The notes under the pieces: generated by a model
The model's database searches: none
Told to the model about the DNA's origin: nothing
The model's input: the letters and a program-made list of their open reading frames with translations, nothing else
Shown here: positions 47,770 to 59,459 of the stretch, in pieces
Layout: every line of letters begins with the position of its first letter
Numbering within the stretch: the first letter of the stretch is position 1
Program-made: the position numbers and the translations under genes
Assembly: GCA_026929865.2 (NCBI GenBank)
Contig: CM049409.1
Coordinates: forward strand, 7,657,452 to 7,721,451
Direction of reading: 5' to 3'
Length of the DNA stretch: 64,000 nucleotides
Source of the DNA: Hyperoplus lanceolatus
Taxonomy: Eukaryota; Chordata; Actinopteri; Uranoscopiformes; Ammodytidae

Positions 47770-49270
47770 AAATCAAATCAAATCAAATCAAATCAGTTTT
47801 ATTTGTATAGCCCAAAATCACAAATAGCATTCGTCTCAATGGGCTTTACAGTCCATACAATATGATACAGTATGGTACAATATGACACAACATGATAAAA
47901 TATGAAACAATATGACACCCTGCCCTTACACCCTTAGCTCGGCTGAGAAAAAACTCCCAGTAAAAAACCCTTTACCGGGATTAAAAAAAAATAGAAGAAA
48001 TCTCAGGGAGAGTTGACAGAGTAAGGGATCCCTCTCCCAGGACGGACATGCTGCAATAGATGTCATAGGTAGAGAAAAATCACGAAGGATTTTGATCATT
48101 GTCCAGATGTTTAGATGGTAATACTAAAGAAAAGTGCAAATAGTATGGATGCAGGACGAATTCAGATGATGCCAGAGGATCCACACCATCTCGTCTCGTC
48201 TCCACCAGGGAAAACTAAGGTTTCCAGCACCGGGATTTCACCCCACGTCTCCAGGTGGTATCTTTAACCACTGCAACATTTTACGCGTAGGCGATCCAAT
48301 CTCAGATGTTGCCAGAGGGGAGACCAGATCCACACCGTCTCACCACGACCAGGGAAAACTGGAAGAGGACAGACAAGCAACCAATGAGCAAAGCAAAAAT
48401 GAATTTAAAGATTGAACAAACAAGCGAGTAGAAATAGTACTATCCTGATGGACGGTGAAACAGTGCTGATGTGAGGCAACAGCAGGCGGGAAGCATCCGT
48501 TCCTAGGACAGCTGATTCCACACAGAGCTCGGAGTCAGTCGAGCAGGTAGACAGGGGGAGAGAACCCCCGGGGCATCGCTCAGCAATCATGGAAGATAGA
48601 CAGAAGAGCACAAATGTTAGAGAAATGGAATCAGTTATTTTATTTTGCGTCGGCAGGACAATTATTCAGTGGGAGGACAACCGGTACTCAGGCTCTGACA
48701 AACAGAGACCGAAGGCAGCTCATCAGGCTGATGATAATAACGCTATAACAATGTTCAACAATATGAACACAATTAACATTAAATAACATTGATTTACACT
48801 CTACCGTTCCCCACCGACACACAATCAGCGCTAGCCTCCCAGACCCAGAGCCTGCCCCCCAGCACCCCGCCCCCAGAGAGCACGCCCCAGTGCGGCACTA
48901 GTCCAGTGGAGGACCGGGGCCGTAGATAGAGAATAGATAGTATAGAATAGGGAAATAGCCAAAATGCACCGCTGCCACGAGGAGCAACCACAGCCAAAAC
49001 CCCCGGAGGGGCGGCCCGTACAGCCCACTCGGGCCGGCCAGACCGGCCATGCCCAGCCCATGAGACAAGGCCAGAGGCGCCAAGCACAAAGGGCGCGACG
49101 CATCCGCCGCCGCCATCGGCACACCCAGAGCTAGGACCGGCCGGAGGAGCACCGACGCCGGGCCGCGAAACACAGACGCCAACAGCGACGCCACAGAGCG
49201 GACCGCCAGGCAGGGACAAATGATTAAAACAGTTTAAAAACAGTTAAAAACAGTTAAAAACAGTTAAAAC
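47770..49270 (-). mobile_element. LINE-like or non-autonomous retroposon, minus strand
   Basis: Read on the minus strand the element ends TTTTGGGCTATACAAATAAA followed by a TTTGA pentamer tail at 47770-47795, the type of 3' end seen on fish L2/CR1-like LINEs. The body contains the CCTGGGAGAGGGATCC and CCGGTAAAGGG blocks common in dispersed fish retroposons. The 5' side (48790-49215) is very GC-rich and gives long chance frames on the minus strand without reverse-transcriptase or endonuclease motifs. Four ACAGTTAAAA units mark the boundary near 49227-49268. Confidence 0.75.
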
Positions 49271-49292
49271 GCAAATTGCTTGGATTGCTTTT

Positions 49293-49295
<3 letters not shown>

Positions 49296-49325
<30 letters not shown>
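49296..49325. repeat. (GT)n microsatellite
   Basis: GT run on the far side of the retroposon. Together with 47737-47768 it suggests insertion into a GT-rich site. Confidence 0.9.
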
Positions 49326-49326
<1 letters not shown>

Positions 49327-50740
49327 TAGAAAAACAATCCCTTGTGCCTTGCGTGTTGTTCTTGTAGTAAGCACACAACATTCACTGCATTATTCAGCTG
49401 GTTTCCCCCAGAAAATGTTGGGATTGTCAACTTGGATTAATAGTGCCATCACAGAGTAAGTGTTTTTTTATTCACATCTCTCTAAGGGAATCCCAGCCTT
49501 CTTTCACTGCAGCATCTCCCCCAAAATACATGAAGATAATTCGAACAGAATGATAGTTGCTCATTTTCAATACTGTTCCAGGGTACAGAGAAAAGACAAT
49601 GTGGTGGCTGCCTCTGCGACAGCACAATGAAAACGGTGTCACAAATACACAAAACAGTTCAAATGATTTACAGATTATGTAATAAATATTTAGAATGTAC
49701 CTTTTTATGTTGTAGCTCACTTGGCATTCAAAAGGTTTTTTTCTTCTACAAAACATGCAGCGCCAACACTATTGATTGCATCATCAGTAGAGCGATCTCG
49801 AAGCTGATTCACTGGAACATTGATGCCAAGATTGTTTCTACTGTAACAATGCTTGGGGATGATTTTAATGACGCTGACATTCTCTGGCTCATAACTGCAA
49901 TGTAGTTATGGTAAATCAAAACCTCTGAGTCGTTGTCAACCGGAAGGACCAAGGTTTTTGCTCTTTAATGGCCCCTCATTGTGAATTATTGATTCTGTAG
50001 GATGTATTGTGTGATTGTTTTACAGTATATTGGAGGAATGTAATCATTCTTTTTTTTGTGTGTGTGTGTGTGTGTATGTCCTTAGTAAAACATGCTCTTA
50101 AGACATATTTGTTTTCTTGCATCACTGATATGAGAGAGACGTCTGTAAACTGTCTGTATGTTTGATTTATTTGTTTTTGTCGGCTCGCAATTTACACTAC
50201 TCTGTTAATAACACAGCAATTATTTTCTGGCACAATGTAATGAGTAGTGGATTAGTTTAATCCACTCATTTGGCTGAACTGACAATCAAATGATTGGTCA
50301 TTCATATTTCATGTTCGGATCTCATTTTCCAGCAATCCAAATTTGCAAGCAGAATAAAATATGTGCTGTTCAGCAATAGGAACGTTACCGTAGATATAGA
50401 ACCATCTGATCAGTTATGAAGATGATGACCACCCTCTTACTTTTGCATTTAGACTGATAGTCGCAGTGTAAAATGGTGATGGTAGATGGACTGCACCAAT
50501 TAGATCTCTTTTCAACATTTGTAGGACAAAGTGGTTTATAATTTGATTTTGATGTCCTCATTGACACACACATGCACTGGGAGCACTTTGAGGTGCGTTG
50601 AGTTGTTCAGCGTTTAACCCACTAACCCTATTTACCCAATGAACCGCTCAACCTCTTGACCTACAGCTGCCTCCATTTATCAAATGTTCCTAGGCGACAA
50701 ACCAACATCCAAATGTACTCTGTCTACTTGACCCTGCAAG
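49326..50740. other. Unannotated intronic stretch
   Basis: Contains a short GT run at 50057-50075. No gene or bounded mobile element is supported. Confidence 0.55.
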
Positions 50741-50744
50741 TTAA

Positions 50745-51926
50745 AGCTGCAGAGAGTTTCAGCCGTTGGGATCCCAACGGCTGTTTTCCCAACGCTCTAC
50801 CTGCTGTAGCTCCTCCCTCCGAACGACAGCTCTGCGCGTTCATGTGAATTCAGTTACATTGACAGGAGACAAACACCATGTCCGATTCTGAGGTGATTAA
50901 ACATTAGTAATGATAACTACATACGTACATATTGAGCATACATTTTAATCACATACATACCATGTATGTTAGCTTAAAATCATTGTAAGTGTGCTGGTAG
51001 GCCTAACAAAAGTAGCTGTAACAGCCAGGCAAGATAGCAAACTAATTGTAACAGAGCGGAGAGGTGTGTGTGTGTATCTCCTACTATCTATGCTCCTGCT
51101 CTGACCGCAGCTGGGAGGGGCTGCTCGGGGCTGCTGCGCGAGGAGCGGGCTGCGTGTCAGGGCTCCCGCTGCTCGTTGAGAAGAGGTGATACTTGCTTTG
51201 GCGAAAAAAGTCACCAATAACACCAGAAAAAAAGCTAGATTTGTCGCTTGTCGCTGTTTTGAAAAAAAAAGTCGCCAGGGGGGCTGAAAAGTCACTAATT
51301 ATAGCAACAAAATTGCTTTGAGTTGGCAACACTGAGCACAGGACGAGGGCTATATAGAGCCAGCGGACGTCCTGCTGCTAGCGGCAGGCAGCCTAGGGGC
51401 AGAGGAAGGGGACGAGGTCGCGGTCGGAGAGGTCTTGATGTGATAGGGCAAGAAGACATGGCCGGTGTACTTTTTTTTCGAGCTCTCTCCGTCTCCCTTT
51501 CAGCAGTTAACTTTTCAACATTTGTCTTTCCTCGTTTTTTTGCTGTCTTGGCGGTGTTAGTTGTTGGTATCCTGGGAATGGTAAATTGAGGGTTTGTTTG
51601 TGAAGACATTGCTACTCGCTGTCCACCGTAGTAGCCTAGTACCAAACAGTAGGCTAGTGTCAGACTGCTAGGGTCGTGAACGCTCACGCAACTGACGCAT
51701 CGACGTCGTTGCCAAGGTCCCACAGCCAATAAGAACGGAGAATCTGACCTCGCTCTGATTGGTCAAAATTAACATGAGCGGTGGCAATTTTGGGGGGCAG
51801 CACACAGAGGCAGGGGGGAGCAAAGTGATGAAAAAATATTTTTAGACCACTTCACCTACATATAGCTGAATGGCTATTATGACAGTTTTGCCAAATAGTA
51901 CAGTAAAAAAACTCTCAACAGCAGCT
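50745..51926. mobile_element. TTAA-flanked MITE (piggyBac-like)
   Basis: TTAA at 50741-50744 and 51927-51930 flank a 1182-bp unit whose ends are imperfect inverted repeats: AGCTGC...AGAGAGTTTC on the left, AACTCTCAACAGCAGCT on the right. The interior is GC-rich and contains a CCAAT...ATTGG inverted block (51726-51762) shared with 10602-10653. It also contains GTTGGCAACACTG ending at 51334, which looks like the end of a separate hAT-type element inserted or captured here. Open frames show no transposase. Confidence 0.72.
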
Positions 51927-51930
51927 TTAA

Positions 51931-52746
51931 TGTGGAATGGCAGTAGCAGTTTGCTGAACGCAGAGACATGCTGTTCAAGTGTCGTGGCTCTGGTGATGTC
52001 AACAGAGCAGCCTGACTTAACTGAATTATTACTGCAACTGCTGGATGGAAAGCCATTTGGTTTTAGTCCTGGCATTTCTAGTCCCAAGAGACCCACACCT
52101 AAGCCATCCTCTAAGCACCTGCTGGTGGCACTTGATGAACTTATTGAGTGAAATATCTTAGTATTAGTAATGGACGGCATTGCAAAAGTCTTGTAAACAT
52201 TTGTATTTCCCAAATGATGAATGCTAATGATTTTGATGTTTTCTTGTACACATTTGTAGTTTTGAGGGAAATGTCCACTGGACTGATTGCAATAGAATTC
52301 AGCACAGGCATTTTTGCCACCTAATGATGCATACCTTTGTGATACCTTCAATTATGTGCCATCATTAGATCAGTGTCCAGTATTTTGGTTTATGACCAAA
52401 TGTGTGCAAACAAGTTGACATCTCCATTAGTCTAAGCTGTATTTTGCATTTTTGCTAATTGGACAATTTTACCATCCTTACACAATAAACAATGGTGAAT
52501 GTTCTAAACACAACTTCCTAAAGGTCAGCCGGGGGCACTGTCATTGCTGGTGTTGGAGTTTAGCAGCACAACTTCACAGCAGCCAGCATGAAATCAATTT
52601 ACAAAGATAACAACAATTGCGTAATACTGCTGGGATATTGTTAAAGTGCTCATCTACAAAGCCAAGACTGAGACCAGCTTGAACCAGCGTTTGGGATCCC
52701 TCAGTGGTTACTTAGGCAAAGACAGTCATTACACGGTCAACCTCAT
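51931..52746. other. Unannotated intronic stretch
   Basis: The minus-strand frame of 169 codons (51842-52351) overlaps the MITE end and has no recognisable domain. Nothing else seen. Confidence 0.5.
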
Positions 52747-52990
52747 TGGGGCGACTGTGGCTCAGGTGGTTAAGCGGGTTGGCCAACGATCCAAGGGTTG
52801 GCGGTTCAATCCCCGCCTGGCCACCTGTGTCATGGTTGTTGTGTCCTTGGGCAAGACACTTCACCCACATTGCCTTGTGTGAATGTGTATGACTGCTGTA
52901 TGTTTGAGGTGGTGGTCGGAGGGGCCGATGATGCGGAATGGCAGCCTCGCTTCCGTCAGTCTACCCCAGGGCAGCTACCGGTCAAAGACA
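52747..52990 (+). mobile_element. tRNA-derived SINE
   Basis: Head GGGGCGACTGTGGCTCAGG with box A, then GGCGGTTCAATCCCC as box B, the TGTCCTTGGGCAAGACACTT body shared with 6243-6366, and a 3' region GAATGGCAGCCTCGCTTCCG...CCCCAGGGCAGCTAC. This copy is longer than the one at 6.3 kb and includes the central and 3' domains. It directly abuts the left part of MITE copy 3. Confidence 0.88.
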
Positions 52991-53009
52991 ACAATTTGAT
53001 TGAGAGGTA

Positions 53010-53061
53010 GGCTAGAGCATGCTTGTTGACAAAATCAGTGAATAAAGTATGTCCTCACGAT
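53010..53061. mobile_element. MITE family copy 3, left fragment
   Basis: GCTTGTTGACAAAATCAGTGAA followed by TCCTCACGAT matches the left part of copies 1 and 2. It is cut at 53061 by the large element and resumes at 59460. Confidence 0.75.
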
Positions 53062-53680
53062 CATGGACGTCGATTTGGCTAAACAAGTGGGGGGGACAAA
53101 CAGGCATTCTGGAGTGCATTTTCAAAAGTGGGGGGGACAATGAGGAAACATCTTTTTTTCTCTTTAGTGCAGGTAATGAACGGTTCTGAAAGACAGCATA
53201 CCCGCTCACTAATGAATAAAATGTATACAAAACACTGATGTCTGACACATTTGATGAAAAAAGCATTTTCAAAAAGCAGCGGACATATGAGCCACTAGCT
53301 GCTCCCCGTAGCCCAACCAAACATGACGTAAACAAAAGGAGCTTGGGAAGGTAGTTCCGACTGAGCAATCTGATTGGTCGAAGGCATTTTGACCGTGCTC
53401 AAATCGGGAGCCGGAGCACGGCTGGACTGTCGCACAACAATATTACTCCCGCCTCGGTCTCCATGGCAACCTAGCTAGTAGCATAGCCATGATCAGCTTC
53501 AATTACTTCTTGATAAACAACATCGTCAGTATCCATGTGCCGCGACACAAGCTGCTGTTAGTGTCCTCTACATTTACAGTCATTAGTGGGCATAGAGGAT
53601 GGTAATCCCTACAGTTTACACTTCACAATGGGACACTTAACCCTTGGGTATCCTTAACTTTTACTACGCCTTGGTTACCT

Positions 53681-54759
53681 TAGAGGACAAAAACGTCCTC
53701 TCCCTATAAACTGCCATAAAAAACATTATACATTAATATTTTTTTCTACTTTTTTTTTTTAAAACCTTTTATCCCGCTTGACATCATCACATACATATCA
53801 AATATTCATTCATTTGTAATTGCTTTTAACCCTTTACATGCATGCTTATGTGATGACGTGAGCCATTTTTATTAAAAAAAAACACAATAATTGAAAAATG
53901 TCTCATATAATAGATGCAAAGTGGATTTTTTTGAGTGGGATAATTAGACTCTAGGATATGTTAATGATTTGCAATAAAACTGCTTTTGATACATGTTTAG
54001 TATTTGTGCAGTCACAGATGCAAATAAATACTCCCTCTCATGACCTTAGAGGACAAAAACGTCCTCTCCCTATAAACTGCCATAAAAACATTATACATTA
54101 ATATTTTTTTCTACTTTTTTTTTAAAACCTTTTATCCCACTTGACCTCTTCACATACATATCAAATATTCATTCATTTGTAATTGCTTTTAACCCTTTAC
54201 ATGCATGCTTATGTAATGACGTGAGCCATTTTTATTTTAAAAAGACACAATAATTGAAAAATTTCAAATACAATAGATGCAAAGCGGATTTTTTTGAGTG
54301 GGATAATTAGACTCTAGGATATGTTAATGATTTGCAATAAAACTGCTTTTGATACATGTTTAGTATTTGTGCAGTCACAGATGCAAATAAATACTCCCTC
54401 TCATGACCTTAGAGGACAAAAACGTCCTCTCCCTATAAACTGCCATAAAAACATTATTCAGTCATATTTTTTCTACTTTTTTTTTTTTAAACCTTTTATC
54501 CCACTTGACCTCATCACATACATATCAAATATTCATTCATTTGTAATTGCTTTTAACCCTTTACATGCAAGCTTATGTGATGACGTGAGCCATTTTTATT
54601 AAAGAAAAACACAATAATTGAAAAATGTCTCATATAATAGATGCAAAGTGGATTTTTTTGAGTGGGATAATTAGACTCTAGGATATGCTAATGATTTGCA
54701 GTAAAACTGCTTTTGATACATGTTTAGTATTTGTGCAGTCACAGATGCAAATAAATACT
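53681..54759 (+). repeat. Tandem array, three units of about 365 bp
   Basis: Units share CCTATAAACTGCCATAAAAA, CATACATATCAAATATTCAT, GTGATGACGTGAGCC-type and GAGTGGGATAATTAGACTC blocks with few differences, so the array amplified recently. The third unit is interrupted at about 54760 by an insertion and continues as a partial unit at 55431. Confidence 0.9.
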
Positions 54760-55146
54760 TTTTTTTTTTTTTTTTTTTTTTTACAGACTAATAACCTGAG
54801 CACAATGTCAATGTCACTTACATATCAATATTGTAAAGAATAATACAGGCCAGCTGTCAGACTTGTTTTTGAATACTTTTGCAGAAGTGTTTTGACTACC
54901 AGTTAAGAAATGGAACAGGCCAAATACAAGGCCACTTCACACTTTATACACTTGGCATTGTCACAGAGAAACTGAACTGTGCTGAACTGATCTTAAAAGC
55001 TGAAGCAATTACATTAAAATTGATTGTGTATTGGACTGCAGATTCTTAAAAAAAAAAAAAAAAAAAAAAAAAATAATGTGTATATATGTGTATATATATA
55101 TGTGTGTATATATGTATGTATGTATATGTATGTGTATATATATATA

Positions 55147-55205
<59 letters not shown>

Positions 55206-55430
55206 CTATATATAAAAAAAAATGTTTTTTGTTTTATTTTTATTTTCTGTAACAGTAACTGTGTATCTGAATCCGAATTTGATGAAAATGGGGGCGGTAC
55301 CTGATAAGCCTTTGGCTTCTTCCGTCTCCCTTCGGACAACACAAAGTATGATGTATGAATATTTTCAAGAGAAAATTGTGTATTGTGTGGAATTGTCCGA
55401 AAGAATAATAAATAAATAAATAAATAAATA
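54760..55430 (+). mobile_element. Retroposon insertion with LINE 3' tail
   Basis: The segment begins with a poly-T run, then unassigned sequence ending in poly-A (55049-55072), a TA/TG microsatellite (55078-55205), and finally a LINE-type 3' end: GGGGGCGGTACCTGATAAGC, CCCTTCGGACAACAC, GGAATTGTCCGAAAG and an (AATA)n tail to 55430. The tail form is that of fish LINEs; I cannot name the family. The composite may reflect more than one event. No reverse-transcriptase frame is present, so it is 5'-truncated. Confidence 0.7.
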
Positions 55431-57348
55431 CTCCCTCTCATGACCTCCCTATAAACTGCCCTAAACACATTATACAGTAATATTTCTTTCTACTTTTTTT
55501 TTAAAAACCTTTTATCCCACTTGACCTCTTTACATACATATCAAATATTAATTCATTGTTAGTTGCTTTTGACCTTTTAATTCCAGTTTCTTTGATGATG
55601 TCAACAAAGTAACAAAGTAAACCTGCAGCCACCTGAAAACCCACAAATTGCACATTACAGCTGCACACATATGCATGCGCACAAAGACACACACACATAC
55701 ACACACAGTAATTTCACAACACACACACTGACACAACCCTAAGGTATCCATATGGATCCACACTTTCCATTAATTTCTCATATTTCTTATGTTTAGGCCT
55801 GCAACTCTAAAAAATTACAAAAAAGTACAAAAATGGTTTTAGGGAGCATATTTGATCCTCAAAAAAAACTGGAGAAAATAAATGATTGAGCTAGATAGGG
55901 CTAAAAAAGCAATTTCTTTTTTTTTTTTGGTGTCTTAAGTGTTAGATTATTGCCTAATATCATCAAATTTACATGTGTTTGTCATCATGGCTATGGTTTG
56001 AAAAAATAAAGTTTAAATTGGGCCATTTTTTCCATACACGTTTGAGTTTGTAAAGTTTGGCTGTGTGTACACAAACACACACACTATATTTTCTCAATAC
56101 ACACATATGCACCACACACTAACATCCCTTCCATCACACTCACACCATTTAGGTTGAATTTTTTTTTTCTATTGCACTGTGGGGGGCAGGACCGACAACC
56201 TGGAAAATTGCTTGTAATTCAACCCTATGCCAAATATAGGGAAAATTTTGATGGTGTTGAAAATGATCAATTTTGATGCTTTGTGTCTAGGATGAAATCA
56301 TAAAATCATTGAAAAAAATATTTTATGCTGTAATGACAACAGGATCAAATTGGTGAAAAAAGGCCATTTTGAATGGGAGTCAATAGGGGACAAAAACGTC
56401 CTTAGGGAGCTGAGAGGAACAAAAAAGTGTACAGCCTTTATAATAGATGGTACAAAGTTGCTGAGTAGAAATTCACAAAATATTTGAAAAAAAAAATCCC
56501 TGGCCAAAAATATTTCAGTTAACATAAGCAAAGCCAAAGTTATACACAAAAAAGAGCGTAAAAAAAGTGCGAAAGGACAAAAACGTCCCCAAGAGCACCT
56601 AAGGGTTAAAGCCACTCGCCGTTGTCTCTCTGCTGCTGATTGAAATGCATCAGTCTTCTCTGGTGTGCAAACTAGCGGAGACTTCGGAGCATGTTCACTG
56701 TTTTGTCGTTGGTATCCACTGCTGTTGTGCTATTTAAAAAAAGTTTACGGTCTAAGCCTACTAGTGCCGCTTCTACGCTTATCTGTTTAGGTTTAAACAG
56801 AGAGAAGGCAAAAAAGAGAGGCGAGAGGCTCACACCATGAGCCGACAGTTCTCAATTCACAACACGCATCCATCCAATCTACATTAGGCAGACCAAAACT
56901 CAAGCACTTCACACCTCGCTACTGCACCAGCAAATCTTCAAAAATAAATGTTACGCGTTATCCATGGCCTTACCTTAATGTGGCAGTGGTCTGCAGATGC
57001 ATCCCGTGGTGTAGCAGCCTACCACATCCATTTAGTATTGGCAATATAATATTATACTCATTGTCCAAGCCAGGCTGGCAGCTCTCATTCAAAAACAATC
57101 CTCAACTACGGTGTCCCAGAGGAGGTGCGGGCGCAACGAGTCACGCTATTAAAAATTACTAGCGCTAATAAAAAAATAAAGATAATTCTGCATCATGTCA
57201 AAAAGGAGTGGGCCTGATATCAGATGTTTTTTTAAAGCCAAGCAGACATGCACAGTAGGCCTAAGTGTCGGTATTGTATGAGCTAGATGAATAATATAAT
57301 AACATCATATAATGTTAGTTATCATGACTATGGTTTTTAGCCAGCTAG

Positions 57349-57692
57349 TGTGGTATATTTTAATAGCTTATATGCACCAAAGTTGCTGAGTATGTATATC
57401 TAAAGGTTAAGGTCAGATCCCTGTAAGGACATGTGCTTGACTTGTTGTGATGAAACGATATGTCTATTTGCAGATATTAAGAACACATGATACACCCCAC
57501 ACACAGATATAAACGGGTCCTGTAACTAGCAACTAGAGTGCCATTGCGGCCTCCAGCCCGCTGCTTCGATGCTCCATGAAATCCTCTGTAAATGTCCTGA
57601 TGAATCTCCTGAAATAAAACACTCTGAAACACAATGATGCTGTCCAGGCCTCAGCCTTTGTCTTGGTCGCCATGGGGGATTCGGCTACCACA
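57349..57692 (+). repeat. 5' LTR of miniature element
   Basis: 344 bp, TG...CA. It includes TTGCAGATATTAAGAACAC and AATAAAACACTCTGAAACAC; the AATAAA near 57611 could serve as its polyadenylation signal. Confidence 0.92.
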
Positions 57693-58695
57693 TTTGGCGT
57701 CACGATGACGGATATAACAGGAACATAATGTATCTACCTGTACTTGGACGGAAATCATCTGATGAAATGAGAAATGCAGAACGAAGTGGGAATCCCAGAT
57801 GAACGCCCAAGTTGAAAGGTTCATGTCTGTTCCAGTATCTAAAAAATAACTGAGAACTGCTACGGGAGATAATGTGTAAACGGCTGATAGTGCTCCGTGT
57901 AAGGTTCAAGGTCACGGCGTGAGCGTCCGGTCTGGGGGACTACACAGAGGCTCCGTTATGGCCAGGTATCCACGTAGTTCCACTGTTATAACAAAGAACC
58001 GTGTGCAGTTTTATTGACTAAGCCTTTGGGAAAAAGGCTGGACTGGATTCAAGCTTGTTACGTCGCTCTGTGCTTTCTGTCCGCTACGAAAATGAGGAAA
58101 AAGACTATAGAAAAAGCGTAGATTGGCCAGTTTCCTGAGCTAGTTGACTGCTGGATCGGAAACTGAGGCTTTTTAGCTGAGACCAACAGCCTATGCAAAT
58201 TCTGCCTGTGGACTGCTGCACTCCAACCGGCAGTAACGCTGAGGTCATGATGGAACTGGAGGAGGCCAGCCGCATACCATCTTGGACTTTCCTGGGCCGC
58301 TGGCCACCAAAATTCCACGTCTGGCGGAGTCTGCCAATTATAAAATGGAGGACGTCCTCTGTGCCAATCTTGGATGGATTACATCCCCCATGATCATGCC
58401 TCAAAATATCTGAACTTGAGACTACTGAGAGACTCAGCTAACTTGCTATGCTGTCGTCTTGGCAGGGGGCTCCCTGCTCATGGTTTTAACATTATCATCG
58501 TTCAGTGTTTGCGTTGTTGCATTGTTGGTCCTATTCAAATGTAGTTTACTGCAGTAATGCTTACATCTATGCATTGTATTCTACTTCACTCATTTAGAGT
58601 GTTTCTGTGTTTTGGTGGAGGTTTATGTTAGGCCATTCAAATATGTTTGGTTACATCTCGTTTTTGGTTGATGAAGTGTCATCAAAATGGAGGAA

Positions 58696-59039
58696 TGTGG
58701 TATATTTTAATAGCTTATATGCACCAAAGTTGCTGAGTATGTGTATCTAAAGGTTAAGGTCAGATCCCTGTAAGGACATGTGCTTGACTTGTTGTGATGA
58801 AACGATATGTCTATTTGCAGATATTAAGAACACATGATACACCCCACACACAGATATAAACGGGTCCTGTAACTAGCAACTAGAGTGCCATTGCGGCCTC
58901 CAGCCCGCTGCTTCGATGCTCCATGAAATCCTCTGTAAATGTCCTGATGAATCTCCTGAAATAAAACACTCTGAAACACAATGATGCTGTCCAGGCCTCA
59001 GCCTTTGTCTTGGTCGCCATGGGGGATTCGGCTACCACA
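58696..59039 (+). repeat. 3' LTR of miniature element
   Basis: Same length and ends as the 5' LTR, preceded by the purine tract ending GGAGGAA. Confidence 0.92.
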
Positions 59040-59299
59040 CTAGCAATTAGCCGCTGCCAGCGGCACACTGTTGGCTGGCAGTATTCCTCCCTCGTGCTTG
59101 GTACGGGGGATGGTGCAGGTTAAGGTTATGTCCGATGATTTTAGCAAAAGCTCCCGTTAGCATGACTCATAACTCACACGGTACTTATTACACATCGACC
59201 CAATCAAGCCATCTCTCAACGGCACCACTATATCTATTAATCATACATGGGTTTCAGAGCGTAGTCCGAGATTCCTGCCTATACCAACGCATTATAGAA

Positions 59300-59327
59300 T
59301 GAGAGAGAGAAAGAGAGAGAGAGAGAA
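59300..59327. repeat. (GA)n microsatellite
   Basis: Short GA run inside the right part of the 8-bp-TSD element. Confidence 0.85.
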
Positions 59328-59459
59328 ACCTTGACGTTGTGTTTTAATACGGCTGGACGCACTCCATGTCCGGCTTAAAAAGTGGGGGGGACAAAATGAG
59401 TCTTGACGAAAAGTGGGGGGTACATGTACCCCCCATCCCCCCCGTAATCGACGTCTATG

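Larger units (their letters stand above)
53641..56604. mobile_element. TTAA-flanked element with 365-bp tandem repeats (nested)
   Basis: TTAA at 53637-53640 and 56605-56608. Termini CCCTTGGGTA and its near-complement TACCTAAGGG-type end (CACCTAAGGG) begin with CCCT as in canonical piggyBac ends. The interior has three head-to-tail units starting at 53681, 54047 and 54410 (periods 366 and 363 bp), plus a partial fourth resuming at 55431. Each full unit opens with the hairpin AGAGGACAAAAACGTCCTCT. The core GGACAAAAACGTCC occurs twice more near the right end (56388, 56575). No transposase frame is visible. Confidence 0.8.
57349..59039 (+). mobile_element. Miniature LTR retrotransposon (TRIM-like), nested
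   Basis: Two 344-bp direct repeats beginning TGTGGTATATTTTAATAGC and ending GGCTACCACA flank an interior of only 1003 bp, with CTAG duplicated at both sides (57345-57348, 59040-59043). Directly after the left LTR comes a primer-binding-like TTTGGCGTCACGATGACGG; directly before the right LTR is a purine tract AAAATGGAGGAA. The interior has no gag or pol of usable length, so it depends on another element's enzymes. The two LTRs are almost identical (one difference noticed, TATGTATATC against TATGTGTATC), pointing to a young insertion. Confidence 0.92.
53062..59459. mobile_element. 8-bp-TSD DNA element carrying nested insertions
   Basis: Starts CATGGACGTCGATT and ends AATCGACGTCTATG, flanked by the 8-bp direct repeat CTCACGAT (53054-53061, 59460-59467). 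Runs of GTGGGGGGGACA lie just inside both ends. An 8-bp duplication fits hAT, P or Zisupton-like elements, and the ends alone do not decide which. Its own sequence is about 1.7 kb (53062-53636, 56609-57344, 59044-59459); the rest is two independent insertions. No transposase was recognised. Confidence 0.82.

Noticed and set aside
48794..49219. Minus-strand frames of 97-141 codons, rich in Gly, Val, Trp
   Set aside because: Several overlapping frames are open at once because the segment is GC-rich; no retroposon protein motif. Chance frames in a retroposon 5' region.
51842..52351. 169-codon minus-strand frame
   Set aside because: Overlaps the end of a TTAA MITE and has no domain signature.
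53681..55600. CRISPR-like regular repetition
   Set aside because: Units are contiguous 365-bp tandem copies without unique spacers, inside a transposon of a vertebrate genome.
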